From assembly GCA_963971575.1 (NCBI GenBank), contig OZ020616.1, forward strand, positions 59,192,907-59,256,906: a stretch of 64,000 nt of DNA. The letters are read 5' to 3'. Under the pieces are notes generated by a model. The model did not search any database. It saw nothing but the letters and a program-made list of their open reading frames with translations, and had not been told where the DNA came from. Made by a program: the position numbers and the translations under genes. This DNA comes from Liopterus haemorrhoidalis. Lineage: Eukaryota > Arthropoda > Insecta > Coleoptera > Dytiscidae. Positions 31,416 to 42,532 of the stretch are shown piece after piece; position 1 is the first letter of the stretch, and every line of letters starts with the position of its first letter.

Positions 31416-34400
31416 ATACAACCGACGTGGTCAGACCAATGATATCCAACAGGCGACCTAAGACCTACCGTTATTTAAAGGATTTCGCGTGTATATATGC
31501 CAGATATAGAATCTACCAGTTATAACTCTCAGGGCACACTGAGAGGGGTAAGAAAATCTCAAAAAAAAAATTCGCTATGTTTAATAAACATTATTAGACC
31601 CAGTATATGGAACCGCTTTTTCAGTATCACCTGTATAAAATAGTGTTGTTCAATCGACATTGTCAGGCCTTGCGACGTTGCCAATTTTATCATAGTGTAT
31701 AATATGATTTGTAAAGTTGAAAACATTCAAACCGACTCATTCAGTCCTACTGTTCAGGAGTATGTTTACACTCAAGAGTGCATTTTAAATAAATAATAAT
31801 AATATTATATGTGAAAAAACACTTGTTGATAATTCATATACGTATTTGCAATGTAACATGTGGATCAAAATGTCCGTTCTTCGAGCGACTATGTTTTATA
31901 TAAGAAAATCTCCTTTTTTTTCGACAAATGACACGTGCATTATGAATACTCAATTAACAAAAGAAGATCTGCGATTTATAATACATAAGCCATCTGAGAC
32001 TGAAAGACTTTTTGATCATAAGTTAGTAATTACATTTAATATATGCCGATTATTATTTTATACATAAAATATATTCGGGGGATCCTCCTGTGCTGTTTTT
32101 TTCACGCGTTTTTGAAAATGATTACACTTCAAATTAAATAATTTTGTTACTCAATAAAATGAAGAAATATTAGTCAATACTGTCGCATACCTGACCCGAA
32201 AAGCACAGCCACTAGGTTGTACTGCGCATTAAAATATATTTTTACAAATTGTATCTTGGTTTTAATTATATTGGCGTATTATTTACGTATTTTGTTATTA
32301 AGGACATTTATTACTGTATAAATTCAGTAAACTATTACTGTCGTGATAATAAAAGGTAATATTTACAATTATATTTCTCATATGAAAAATAAAGAGAAGT
32401 CATCATCATCATTAACGCGACAGCGCGAGATGAGTCTAGATCTCTTGATTTCAAGTTTTGTGACCACATTTTCAATCTGTGTACATGTAGGAGTAATATA
32501 GACAGGATTAAGTCTATTTCTTATACACAGAAATGCCCGTACAGCTTATAGCCGGTTGCTAAGCAGAGCCCGTAATTTGTCTAAATATTTTTTACACAAA
32601 TTATTTTAACAATTTAATTATTATCTACTTGCGAGCGGTCAACGGCAAGCACAAACGATTTATTGCTGGCAGCCACAGGCTTGCTTGTGATAAGTAAAAT
32701 TAAGCAAGATCCTTAGAATCACCGATAAACGAAATTTTATACACCAAAAAGAAGTATGCGTGTCAGGTGGATCATAAACGAGAAAAAAATAATATTTGTA
32801 AAAGGTTGTTTAATTGGACCTTTTTGTTATATCTCACTGTTTTTTTTTTTTTTTTTTATTGCAGTTTCGGCTCTGGCAATTCTCAAATTTGTGAAAATTT
32901 ACATATATAAATAAAATTGGAGGTTAAATCTGTTCTTTTGTAGGGTTTTGTAAAACCCTTATACCGTCATTTTGTCGTCTGTCTGTCTGTCTGTCTGTTC
33001 GGTAAAAATTGTAGCCAAACGGCTAAACCTAGAGAGTTGAAATTTGACATGCTTATACAACTCTTTGACCCGCACATAGGAAAAATACTAAAACATCTAA
33101 AAAACATATTCCCCTAAAAATATAAGCAAATATATGCTCATCGAAAAAAAAATTTTTTTTTTACAATTCTGTGTGTGGTATCAAATGAAAGCCCTTGAAA
33201 CCTGAATTAACGATCAAAATTTTATTTTTGCAAAATAAATTATTTTGACGCGATTTTTGCGAGAATTGTGCAAAATTTTGTCCCACACCCTGTAGCCCAG
33301 ATGGTTTAAACTAAAAATCTGAAAAAATTCTAAGTATTGTACATTGGTGTGAACCGGAATAGTAAAACAGGAATTTTTGATCAGATTATGTTTTCGGAAA
33401 ATAACGCATTTTTTGTGTTTTTAACTAAAATATGTAAAATATTTAATCCGCTATTTAACACAGTAAAGGAGTGAACGTTCGTAGATCAGTGGTAACGTTC
33501 TTGCTTCGTAAGTTGCAAACTACTGTTCAACTCCCGTCAATTTTTATTTTTTCTGTTTTTTTTTGCATTTTTATTTTGTTTAAATTATTTTGTCAAAATT
33601 CTAGTTATATTTTGGAAAATGTTGCATTTAATTTTTAAAAGCGTAAATTTAATAACCAGTGGGAAGTATTGATATTATAATTTAATTCTATGTTTGAATG
33701 TATACGAAATAAGAGGGGCGGAGTTTATGACTTAAACAACCAATGGAAGCCGTAGGCGCATTTTTCAAAATATTAATGAACCTTGCTATATAAAAAAAAA
33801 AATATACTGCAAATTTTTAGAAACCCAAATAATGGTATTAGGCATTCGAATTAAAATTAATAAAAAAATATTTTTACATAAAATTTGTTTTGGCTTCCCA
33901 AATAATCATCATTCACTAAATACCTGCGAAACCCTGAAACGTATGAAAATTCACACTTCACATAATTTTTTGTTGGTACCCATTTTTCGTTTCTACATGT
34001 TCCAAGTGAATGTAAGACAAAATTCACAAAAAAAAATCTCTCTGTCTGTCTGATATGCTTTTTTTCTATGGGTTTATTTACCTGACATTCAAAAAACAAG
34101 AGCTATATATATTTTCTCGTAATTTAATGTCATGACAGAGTGAAACCAGGTTTCGAGCCTATGATATGGCATCTTAAAATTTGAAGTTAAGAGGCGAATG
34201 TAGCCACCTCCAAAGTCCATCGTTGCACGCGGGGTGCGGTGGCGAGAAGTCGTATTACGTCATTGGGGGAGTGACCAAAGTGGAAGTAGCTTACAGGGAG
34301 AGGGAAAAGTGCTAATATTTATAAATCAACCTGTATTTTTGGGAATCATAAAATATAGATTAAATATATTCGAATCAATTTGATTTTTTTTTTAATTTCA

Positions 34401-36412
34401 AGATATGAAAGAAAATATCAAAATTTTAATAAGTAAATAAGTAAATAAGTAAATAAATTTTAATAAAAAATAAAGTAGATAAATTAAATATTTTAATAAG
34501 TTTAAATTTGTATTTTGATTTATTTTTAATTTTCAATTTTACAGTGCTATACTTTTTTCAATTTCACATGACTGTTACTCAGTAATTGAATAAAAATTAC
34601 AAATGTTAACACTTAACCACTCTATATTGTAATTTTATCTTTAAAATAAGCTGTTGTATGTGAAAAGTGATTAATATTTATTACCAATTCTGATTTTACA
34701 GATAATTTTGTAGAAATAATAGTTTATTTTTTATCATCAAAAAATTATGTTAATAATCATAGATTCACCCCTTTAGGGGTTGATTTAACCTTTTGGTTAA
34801 ACTCGATTACAGTATAACAATCCCATACGTTACCATAACAACCATGTTCTGACCATTTGGTTATAGTTAACTAAGCTTTCAGAAGCCGGCCATAATTATT
34901 TAACTTAATTTTTGGGACCATTTTTTTGTGTAAATATGAATTTGTATTCTACCACGGCAAGTCTAAAATAAAACAGGTAAATTTGACGTCACAAACTATT
35001 TTATTCCAAAGATCTTCTGTTACCCATTTCAACCGAATTCAAAGATATGTGTAGGAAACGAAGGCGGAGCTTTAGACTCCCTCTACTATGATTAGATTAG
35101 TTTAAAACCACGCTACCAGATGGATACATCTCTCGATGCTTGTAAATGCCAGTATTTCATATAAATAATGTTTCGGTGTGGGCCAAAGAATTGGTGCTAA
35201 ATATTAATTAATTTTCATAAATAAGGGCTCATTTTAAAGATAAAAGTACAATCTATAGGATTCTAGCTATGGAATTTGCAATTGTTATTGATTTACGGAG
35301 GAACAGTGATGTGAAGTTAGACAAAGTTTAGGACATTGTAAAACTGAAAATTAAAAATAAAACCAAATTTTAACTCTTATATCCAACGGAGCCAATCTTT
35401 ATCTTCAAATTAAAAAAAAAATCAAATTGATCCGACAACATTTGGTTCAAATTCTCTGGCCCTTTCAAATGCACGTATCCGTTGAGCGTAACCCAGGTAC
35501 AGTACGCTCTTAAACGTACACATAAATGTTCAATACTCAAAATGAAATGGGAACTTTTGTTTTTTACAATTATTTTTATTTTTTACAATTAAGAAAAGTA
35601 ATTGTTTAAACGAGTTATTTGTAATTTGAAACCTTTTGTGTTCTTCTTTGGAATTAAGAATAAATTATGGACATTGATGTCCGTATTAGAATAATTTTCT
35701 GTGAAATATATGAACAAAATTCAAACTTATTAAAATGTACATTTATTTGGGATTCTAATAAAAATATTAAATAAATTTAACGTCTCATTTGAAGCACTAA
35801 CATTCAGCACGCTTTAAGAAATCTATAAACTATAAAAATGTAATTATTTCTAAATTAGAAAAAAAGAAGAATTTCATAGCGCAAATACCAAAATTTTAAT
35901 TTGAACAAATTTGATACAAATCGTTTATATGCCTTGTTTTCAAGTATCTACGAGTCTGCCAAAACTAAATTTGAGTTTAAAGTTTTTCTGTAAGACAAAT
36001 TGAAAGAAAATGTTTAAGTTCTTACAATGAACTAAAATTATCATGACTGGAATGTTTATCTAGCTCATTCTATACAGTGTTGCCAGATTTAAGGCTTGAC
36101 AACGTCGACTGAATTGTGCTGGTCTGACAAAGTCGGAATCTTACATTTTTTGTATAAAAAGTTATATACAAAAACTACTGGCGCGCGCTCTTCACGACAA
36201 ATCAGTGAACTAAATTTGTATATAAATATACGATCTACCCTCGTATTCAGACCATTTGTGAAATTTTCTCTGTCATCGCTGCTATATAATCAGGTTGCAA
36301 GAGCTCCAAAAAACATGAAAAACGTTTTCAGACCATTCCCCTGGTCTGAAAACGTCAATTTTGGTTTGACACCGTCCATTGAGTACATAGAATTGGCTTG
36401 CATAAGCGGTAA

Positions 36413-36453
<41 letters not shown>

Positions 36454-38844
36454 CAAGGTTCATTAAGATTTTGAAAATTGCGCCTATGGCTTCCATTGGT
36501 TGTTTTAAGTCCCTCTGATTTGGTGTATTCAATTTCAACAATTTCCAGTGGTTATTAAATTTACGCTTTTAAAAATTAAATGCAACATTTGCCCAAATAT
36601 AACTAGAATTTTGAAAAAATAATTTAAACAAAACAAAAATACAAAAAAAAAAATAGAAAAAATAAAACTGCCTTGAGAGCGGAGCGAACTTAAGTTTGCA
36701 AATTATAACGCGAGCATGCTAAACATTACACTATCAAACCATGCTGTTTAACCGTCTTAGATAAGCTGTTAAATATATTACGTGGTTAAGCAAAAAACAC
36801 AAAAAATGCGTTATATTCCGAAAACATAATCTGATCAAAAATTTCTGTTGTACTATTCCGGTTCACACCAATGTACATTACTTAGAATTTTTTCAGATTT
36901 TTAGTTTAAACCATCTGGGCTACAGGGTGTGGGACAATTTTTTTTTGCACAATTTTGGCAAAAATCGCTTCTAAATAATTTATTTTGCAAAAATAAAATC
37001 TTGATCGTTAATCCACGTACTAAGGGCTTTCATTTGATATCCTACTCAGAATTTATTTTTTTTTTTTTTTTTCAATGAGCAGATATTTGTTTATATTTTT
37101 AGGGGGATATGTTTTTTAGATGTTTTAGTATTTTTCCTATGTGTGGGTCAAAGAGTTGTATAAGCATGCCAAATTTCAACTCTCTAGGTTTAGCCGTTTG
37201 GCTACAATTTTTACCGAACAGACAGACAGAGAGACAGACAAACAGACAAACAGACGACAAATGACAGTATAAGGGTTTTTTGGTCATACCTACAAAACCC
37301 TAAAAAACTAAAAAAATATTAATCTATAGCAAAATATCTGCGAAAGTAATTTATTAATTTTATTGATTTAAATTAAAGGGTTAAACGTTAAATTTTCTAG
37401 GTACCGCCAGCGCCTTCAAAGAGTTCAAGCCCCATACCCAGCTGCTGGTTTCCGTCCATCCATAGCATTCACCCTTCCTTCTCGTGTCGAAGATCTTCCC
37501 CAACAGTATGGACCTCCACCAAATCCACCAAGTGTATACGGTCCACCAGAAGAGACTCCAGAAGAGACTCCAGAAGAGATTCCAGAAACGACCACAACAG
37601 AACAACCAACAGAAGAGCCAGCGACTGAAGCTCAGCGATTCACCCAACGAAGACAAAACGCCAAACTAATCAAAAGTAAAGAGGAAGATGCTGAAGAAGT
37701 AGAGGTGGATAGTACAGATAATAAAGAACAGAACGATCAACCACAACAACAAGGAATTTATTATATTTTATTACCAACTGGACAACTGCAAAAGGTATGT
37801 TTGAAGAACATTTGATAATTTTATAAATCTCTTCAGTGGCAGACTTACAGTCTGTATAATAAGACGTCCTTGTTAATTTTCAACAATAAGAGAGAAAAGG
37901 AAAAACTAAAAATAATTTAAAAATTTACTGTAAATATTATTACGTTACTACCTAATAATTGGTCCAATCTCCATTATTATCAATTATTGCTTGCCATCTT
38001 TTCTGCCGTATTTGACGAGGTAGCTGATCCAAATTTAGAACGTTTATTGTTCGAAGTTTATAGACCGGGAGCTCATGACAGTTTTTGGTCTCCGATTTCA
38101 TACAGCATGCCTTTTGGAGGAGAGAATATTTACCCTGTGACAACAAAAAAGGGATGGTACTAAACCCCTGCACGCTTTCCGGTCATAGGGAAAATTGCAT
38201 TTCCACTTAAACACAAAATTTTTGTGCTTTTCTCTGATTTAATATTGCTTGCCCTTTTGTCAAAAGAAAGTTATAACAAATTTAAAGTCTTTTAAATATA
38301 TGCATGCGATTCGGAGGGTCCCAAAGGGCTCAAACGGTCATGTGATCTTGTAATAAAAAAATATGATTTTCCGCGTTTTCATACAGCAAGCATATAATTA
38401 AAAGATTTTAAATTTGTTATAACTTTCTTTTGACAAAAGGGCAAGCAATATTAAATCAGAGAAAAACACAAAAATTTTGTGCAAGTGGAAATGCAATTTT
38501 CCCTATGACCGGAAAGCGTGCAGGGGTTTAGTACCATTCCTTTTTTGTTGTCACAGGGTAAATATTCTCTCCTCCAAAAGGCATGCTGTATGAAATCGGA
38601 GACCAAAAATGTCATGAGCTCCCGGTCTATATTGTTTGCCATATCAGTTACTGAATATTTTTTATGTATTGTACTTATTATTTCTATGTATAATTATAAT
38701 AATAATTTTTAGGTACAGTATTTGACCAATGGTAATGTAGAAAACGCTGCATACACCGCACAATTGCAGTACCAAGCTGTGGACCCAATCCGTGGACCAA
38801 TTTTTGGACTAGACTCTAATGGACAATTAGTGCAATACGCTTAA
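31011..38844 (+). CDS. Secreted Pro/Gln-rich, cuticle-like protein, three coding exons, 193 aa
   Basis: Coding exons 31,011-31,066, 37,401-37,794 and 38,713-38,844 have GT-AG borders (CAG/GTAAG, TTCTAG/G, AAG/GTATGT, TTTTTAG/G) and join in frame. Exon 1 encodes the signal peptide MKYLVIFVAVVVVTA with likely cleavage before Glu16. Residues 20-150 (exon 2) have RLQRVQAPYPAAGFRPSIAF, then YGPPPNPPSVYGPPEETPEE, a three-fold EETPE repeat, a Thr/Glu stretch and an acidic Gln-rich end. The C-terminal ~55 residues look like a domain: GIYYILLPTGQLQKVQYLTN spanning exons 2-3, ending PIRGPIFGLDSNGQLVQYA. YGPP repeats and a YYxLLPxGxLQxVxY end are seen in insect extracellular and cuticle-like proteins, so an extracellular structural role is inferred and the family name is unproven. 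No Cys is present. The ATG is the first after the cap site. The gene is not interrupted by any frameshift. Confidence 0.85.
32937..33971 (+). repeat. Repeat family B, copy 3 (full length)
   Basis: Starts TAGGGTTTTGTAAAACCC, here a nearly perfect hairpin. It then has (CTGT)n, GTAGCCAAACGGCTAAACC, GATCAGATTATGTTTTCGG, the tRNA-like module, CCTTGCTATATAAAA and the end TATGAAAATTCACACTTCAC. The terminal palindrome has lost one base pair. Confidence 0.85.
33474..33545 (+). other. tRNA-like Pol III module inside family B copy 3
   Basis: A-box-like TAGATCAGTGG (33,482-33,492, one mismatch) and B box GTTCAACTC (33,525-33,533), 43 nt apart. The GTGGTAACG and CTCCCGTCA words resemble the SINE heads at 23.8 and 43.5 kb more than the module of family B copy 1. 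Confidence 0.55.
34100..36040. other. Unassigned AT-rich interior of the intron 1 insertion
   Basis: Apart from the MITE fragment and a GTAAATAA-type run near 34,430, nothing is recognisable. No transposase motif was found in any frame. Confidence 0.35.
34793..34891. repeat. MITE fragment related to 42,676-42,811
   Basis: The right half, CTAAGCTTTCAGAAGCCGGC preceded by TTGGTTATAGTTAA and TATGGTAACGxATGGGATTG-type blocks, matches the palindromic MITE at 42.7 kb. The left terminus is diverged. Confidence 0.65.
36665..36748 (-). other. tRNA-like Pol III module inside family B copy 4
   Basis: On the minus strand: A-box-like TAGTGTAATGT (36,733-36,723), then GCAAACTTAA and B-box-like GTTCGCTCC (36,689-36,681), 44 nt apart. 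The module differs from those of copies 1 and 3 but shares GTTCGCTCC with copy 6. Confidence 0.5.
37795..38712 (+). other. Intron 2 of the secreted-protein gene (0.9 kb)
   Basis: A 918-bp phase-0 intron. More than half of it is the palindromic element at 38,061-38,629, so the nascent transcript should carry a long RNA hairpin between exons 2 and 3. Confidence 0.85.
38061..38629. mobile_element. Palindromic foldback MITE, copy 1 (in intron 2)
   Basis: Ends TAGACCGGGAGCTCATGAC and its reverse GTCATGAGCTCCCGGTCTA. The arms of about 240 bp pair almost perfectly around a ~90-bp centre with GGTCCCAAAGGGCTCAAAC. A nearly identical copy lies at 46,694-47,261, which implies recent movement. TA sits on both sides here, while TAA sits on both sides of copy 2, so the duplication length is unsettled. 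Open frames across it are palindrome by-products. Confidence 0.9.
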
Positions 38845-38929
38845 AGTTCTAGTCAACACAGCGTGCGAATCTCCATCTTTTTTATTGTGCTGCGCAATCT
38901 GTTAACTGGCGGTTTTTAAATCACCTTCA

Positions 38930-39972
38930 GGTCTATTCTGTATCTTAAAAAGTTAAAAATTAACCTCAAGGTCGAAGTTAAAAAATTTTAACCACGCTTT
39001 ACAATATTTTGTTATTCTGTAACTCTATGGCGTTAAAATTTAAACCTCGATGTGGTTAATTCAGTAGGTTATATTTGGAATTTTAACTCCAGCCAAATAC
39101 ATGGTGTTAACTTTTAACCACCTGTAGTTCTAACCTCTAAACGTCAAATAGCCAGGAAAAATCCATTTTTAGAATTAATTATGGCAAGTCTGTTTATTTT
39201 AAACCAATTATTAATAAAACAAATTGAACAAAAAGAGGTTAATAAGTGAAAAATTAATATAGGTAAATAAAAAAATATATACAAATGCCTTTTAGGAGAT
39301 CAGTTCGAATTAAACTAGGGCAACTGCATGATATGAGAGACCCTTTTAATTTACCTGAAGAAATATTTTCATTTTTCTAAAACTTACGAAATGTTTCGTA
39401 TTACATATTTGTTTTTTTTTTTAATGCGAGAGTAATTAAAAGATTTCCCGATTCCCGATAAATTGCAAGTAAATATTGAAAACTTTGAAACTGTGATACA
39501 TTTATAAATTTTAATTTCTCTGTTAAATAAGGTAAAATAAAAATAAGGTAAATATAACCTAAAAATAAAAGTATCTTAATATAGAAGAAAGAAAGAAAAT
39601 ATTGATACATTTGCATATTATGGTAATATTATAATATATTATTTACTTTCTGCACCCATAATTATTTATGTATAAATATTGTACATTTCCGCAATATATA
39701 TTTATTATATTTGATCGTTGTTCATTCACGATTCAACCATAACACTTGTTTACATTAAATCCACAATTACACAAGCAAAATACCTTCCCTTGTAGATAAT
39801 TTCACAACATACTTTTAACCATAAGGTTAAAAAATTAGAACTTAACGCCTGTGTTATAACGTGAGATACAGAATAAGAAACAAGGTTAAAATTTTAATGC
39901 CTAGTTAAAATGTTACTTTTTAACCATCATTTTTAACCAAATCTTTTTAACCACAAAAGATACAGAATAGAC
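38930..39972. mobile_element. TIR element just downstream of the host gene
   Basis: The left end GGTCTATTCTGTATCTT and right end AAGATACAGAATAGACC are perfect inverted repeats 1,043 bp apart. Both subterminal zones are rich in GGTTAAAA/TTTTAACC words. No transposase is encoded and no flanking duplication is clear. It starts only 86 bp after the host stop codon and may now supply the 3' untranslated region. Confidence 0.8.
39213..39218 (+). terminator. Candidate polyadenylation signal
   Basis: AATAAA, 369 bp past the host stop codon, is the first clear hexamer downstream. It lies inside the TIR element. Transcript data would be needed to confirm use. Confidence 0.35.
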
Positions 39973-40370
39973 CCGCTTATGCGTCCAGTTATTATTTATT
40001 ATTTTTATAAACTTATTGATGATTTAAGATGTCTTTTGTACACGCTTGTAGATGAATCTTTGATATTGTATGATATAATTTATTGTTATTATTTATTAGT
40101 TTGTTATTTTGCACTTTTCCAATTACTCAATAAAACAATTAAGTTTATTAATGCAATTTCTAGATCTTGTCTTGTTTCTTCTTGTCTGTTTAAATATTTA
40201 ATTGTGCGTCGTGGGCAATCGCGTGAATTCTCTACCTGTCCTTGTCGTTTAGAGCGTCTTCAAACATTCATGCACTTTGCTGTAATTGAATACGCACGCC
40301 CGGCGTCGAGACCTTTTGCACAACTGTACAAATGCAGGTAAAGGTAAGGTTAAACATTTCAAGCCAGTGA

Positions 40371-40634
40371 AAAAATATCACTTTTATATATTCCTATTGT
40401 GAGGGTGATATTAGAACACAAAAAAAGGGGATTGAAATATTTATTTCACAAGGATATTTCGATGAGAATAGCTTTGAAGATTATATTAGGGTGTTGAAAA
40501 AAATTGTTACACATAATACTTGGCTATTGACTTTTGACCTTATACAAATACTACATCGTATAGGTGATCCACGATATCAAAGGATTTATAAAGTCAATAA
40601 AAACCTTAAAAATTACTCCCTCCGACCGACTTGA
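40371..40634 (+). CDS. Uninterrupted 87-codon frame without ATG start, possible orphan exon
   Basis: The frame is open from just after a TGA (40,368-40,370) to TGA at 40,632-40,634. It reads EGDIRTQKKGIEIFISQGYF, DENSFEDYIRVLKKIVTHNT and WLLTFDLIQILHRIGDPRYQ with a balanced, soluble-protein-like composition, unlike the Phe/Lys-rich chance frames nearby. No methionine start, domain or repeat copy is evident. An internal exon or a transposon-protein relic are both possible. Confidence 0.3.
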   Translation, partial: KNITFIYSYCEGDIRTQKKGIEIFISQGYFDENSFEDYIRVLKKIVTHNTWLLTFDLIQILHRIGDPRYQRIYKVNKNLKNYSLRPT

Positions 40635-41231
40635 TTTTTTTGATAAATATATATAAAATATGTATGAGTGTAGGTAAATGTTTATATTGTTGGAGATGAA
40701 ATATATTAAAAATCAAAGTCTTTTCCAATTCCTCATTTTTAATACGAGTCTTTTTTAAAATTGTTAAAAAAATAGTTTTTATTTTTAAAAAAATTAACAA
40801 AAGTTCTATTCAGAGAGGGTTATAAAATACGTATGGAAGTAATGACAAAACAAGGATAATGCATCGAAGTAATAAATAATCCAGCTTTATGGGAGGTTTT
40901 AACCTCCAAATCCCACCGCCTGCGCCACTGGTTCTATTGTCGAGAATTTGTCTTTGCATTTCTTTTTTTTTTTTTAATTTCTTCACTCATTTTTTTTTTT
41001 TTTTATATTTTATAAATGTATATACCATAATATATATTATATAACAACAAAATAATGTAAGCAATACAATATTTTGACATTTTTAACCTCAACTGTCATC
41101 TGTATACCATCAATACGCATGCGTGTTGCACTTCTGTAACTAACTTCATTCTTTTTTCAGTAACTGTCACTAAGATATAACTTTCATAGCGACATCACTA
41201 CAGTTGGATATTACAGAATATGAAAAATGTT
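40635..41231. other. No recognisable feature
   Basis: AT-rich with T-runs near 40,965-41,002. No gene. Confidence 0.4.
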
Positions 41232-41293
41232 AAAGTTACTATTATAGTTATATTGTAGTAACGTTACTACACGGTAACTATTATAGTAACTTT
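41232..41293. repeat. 62-bp perfect-arm hairpin
   Basis: AAAGTTACTATTATAGTTA faces TAACTATTATAGTAACTTT across a 24-base centre that itself contains the palindrome GTAGTAACGTTACTAC. It may be the core of a small foldback element. Confidence 0.8.
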
Positions 41294-42530
41294 TTACAGA
41301 ATTGATCTGTATGTCTGCTTTCTTTAGTCTTTTTATTCAATGATTAATAAAAACCAATACAGGTTGTGAATCCCTGAATAATAGCGCAAATACCCATTGT
41401 TGCTGTGCGCCAAAAATTAACTAACTAATTCTTGAATTAAAAATGTATTGGTTGTTATTTTGTTGGTTTAATTTTAAAATGTTGAGAATGTTTGGTCCCT
41501 TTCATGTAGTTTTGAACGATATGTAGATACAAGTACTTTGAGGTAACCTCAAGGTGGACTATCGAACCAGGGGTGGAATGTGTTTGCGTGCTTGGGACAC
41601 CCCTGACAGACCCTCTTCCACCCGCTAGCGCAGTAGGGCGCCCTAACCTCCAACAGGGTAATGCACTGGTTACATGTTACAGGACAGGTCTCCGGATATT
41701 TGCATGTCTAGTGTACATCCTAGCCAATGTGGTTAATGTCTTATGCATTGTGACACTACATGGATTAACATTGTTGGAATGAAATACTAAACACTACAAC
41801 AACAGCAACAACCACTTAATAAACGACCAAATAATAGAATTTAAACATTTCCGATCGTAGATTTTCCAAATTACACGTAGATCTCGATATACGCCGCGGT
41901 TTCATTCTTAGGAGAACCGGCGTAAACAGAACTAAATTAATAGTATAGGGTTACATTCCAAGTAAATAAAAAATAGACATAAACGATATCTATAACCAAG
42001 GCCGGATCATGGTATAGACAAATGAGACAAATGTCTAGGGCCCGGTTTTTGAGGGGCCCGGTCCAACCGTCCACTTTGACAATAAAATAAAAATTTCCTT
42101 TTATTTCACAAAATAAATAAAAGTTTATATTGAAAAAATATATATATACGAGAAATAGCAAATAAAATTAATAATTTAGAATTCATTTTATTAACAGTTA
42201 TTTGGGATAAAATTCTTTCCAGAATAAATGCAAGCAGTAAATCCTTACAAGATCCTACTATGCCAATCTCGTTTGCGGCAAATATTTTTGACAATTTATT
42301 TAATTACGTAAATAGTTTAAGAAGTTTATTCCCCGAAATAGAAGCGGAGGCATTAAACGCGTCAGAAATAAAAACTTATTCAGATTTAAAAAAAAAAGGT
42401 CCGGAAAAAGGAAAGGATTTTTAGATGAAGTTCATCATGATGAGGAAGACGTACGTTCTTGTAGTCAGGGTCAAGAAGCCTTTAAACGGAATTATTTTTA
42501 TCCTCCTGAGCTTATTTAACAGTATAAGAT
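41294..42530. other. No recognisable gene
   Basis: A GC-richer segment at 41,555-41,770 carries a 69-codon frame (GTG start) with one hydrophobic stretch, and no recognised domain. The rest is AT-rich. Confidence 0.35.
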
Positions 42531-42532
42531 GA

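Larger units (their letters stand above)
31414..36418. mobile_element. ~5-kb insertion with iterated GTTGTCAGACC-type motifs at both ends
   Basis: Near the left end, CGACGTGGTCAGACC (31,423) and CGACATTGTCAGGCC (31,658), GCGACGTTG follow. Near the right end on the other strand, CGACTTTGTCAGACC, CGACGTTGTCAAGCC, ACGTTTTCAGACC and ACGGTGTCAAACC occur. The inverted placement suggests subterminal binding sites of a DNA transposon, inserted in a TA run. The interior is AT-rich, holds family B copy 3 and a MITE fragment, and shows no transposase. The superfamily is unassigned. Confidence 0.5.
31191..37311 (-). repeat. Repeat family B, copy 4, split by a 5-kb insertion
   Basis: The 3' end is at 31,191-31,360 (GATGTGAATTTTCACAC with a short deletion in the palindrome, CAGGGTTTCGCAGG, GGGATGCCAAAACTAATTTT). 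The 5' part is at 36,453-37,311 (reversed CCTTGCTATA to ACAAAACCCTAAAAAA). The two halves meet at a TA-dinucleotide run that is expanded on both sides (31,361-31,413 and 36,419-36,452). Other copies have only TATATA there. Confidence 0.85.
31101..37379 (+). repeat. 63-bp direct repeats bracketing the intron 1 insertions
   Basis: 31,101-31,162 and 37,317-37,379 match at all but five positions, including CAAAATATCTGCGAAA/CAGAATATCTGCGAAA and TTGATTTAAATTAAAGG-type ends. They lie immediately outside the reversed family B copy. This is far too long for an ordinary target duplication. A segmental duplication of the small original intron before or during insertion would explain it. Confidence 0.85.
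31067..37400 (+). other. Intron 1 of the secreted-protein gene (6.3 kb, nested repeats)
   Basis: Holds a reversed family B copy split at its TA microsatellite by a ~5-kb insertion, which itself contains a forward family B copy and a MITE fragment. Only ~130 bp next to exon 1 and ~95 bp next to exon 2 look like original intron, and those two pieces are themselves duplicates of each other. Confidence 0.8.

Noticed and set aside
36096..36518. 140-codon frame with an Ile-Tyr repeat
   Set aside because: The repeat is the TA microsatellite of family B copy 4, and the upstream part lies in the non-coding end of the 5-kb insertion.
38451..38712. Two opposite frames with identical peptides at 37,952-38,712 and 47,150
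   Set aside because: They arise from the arms of the palindromic MITE, so the same sequence is read from both arms and both copies.
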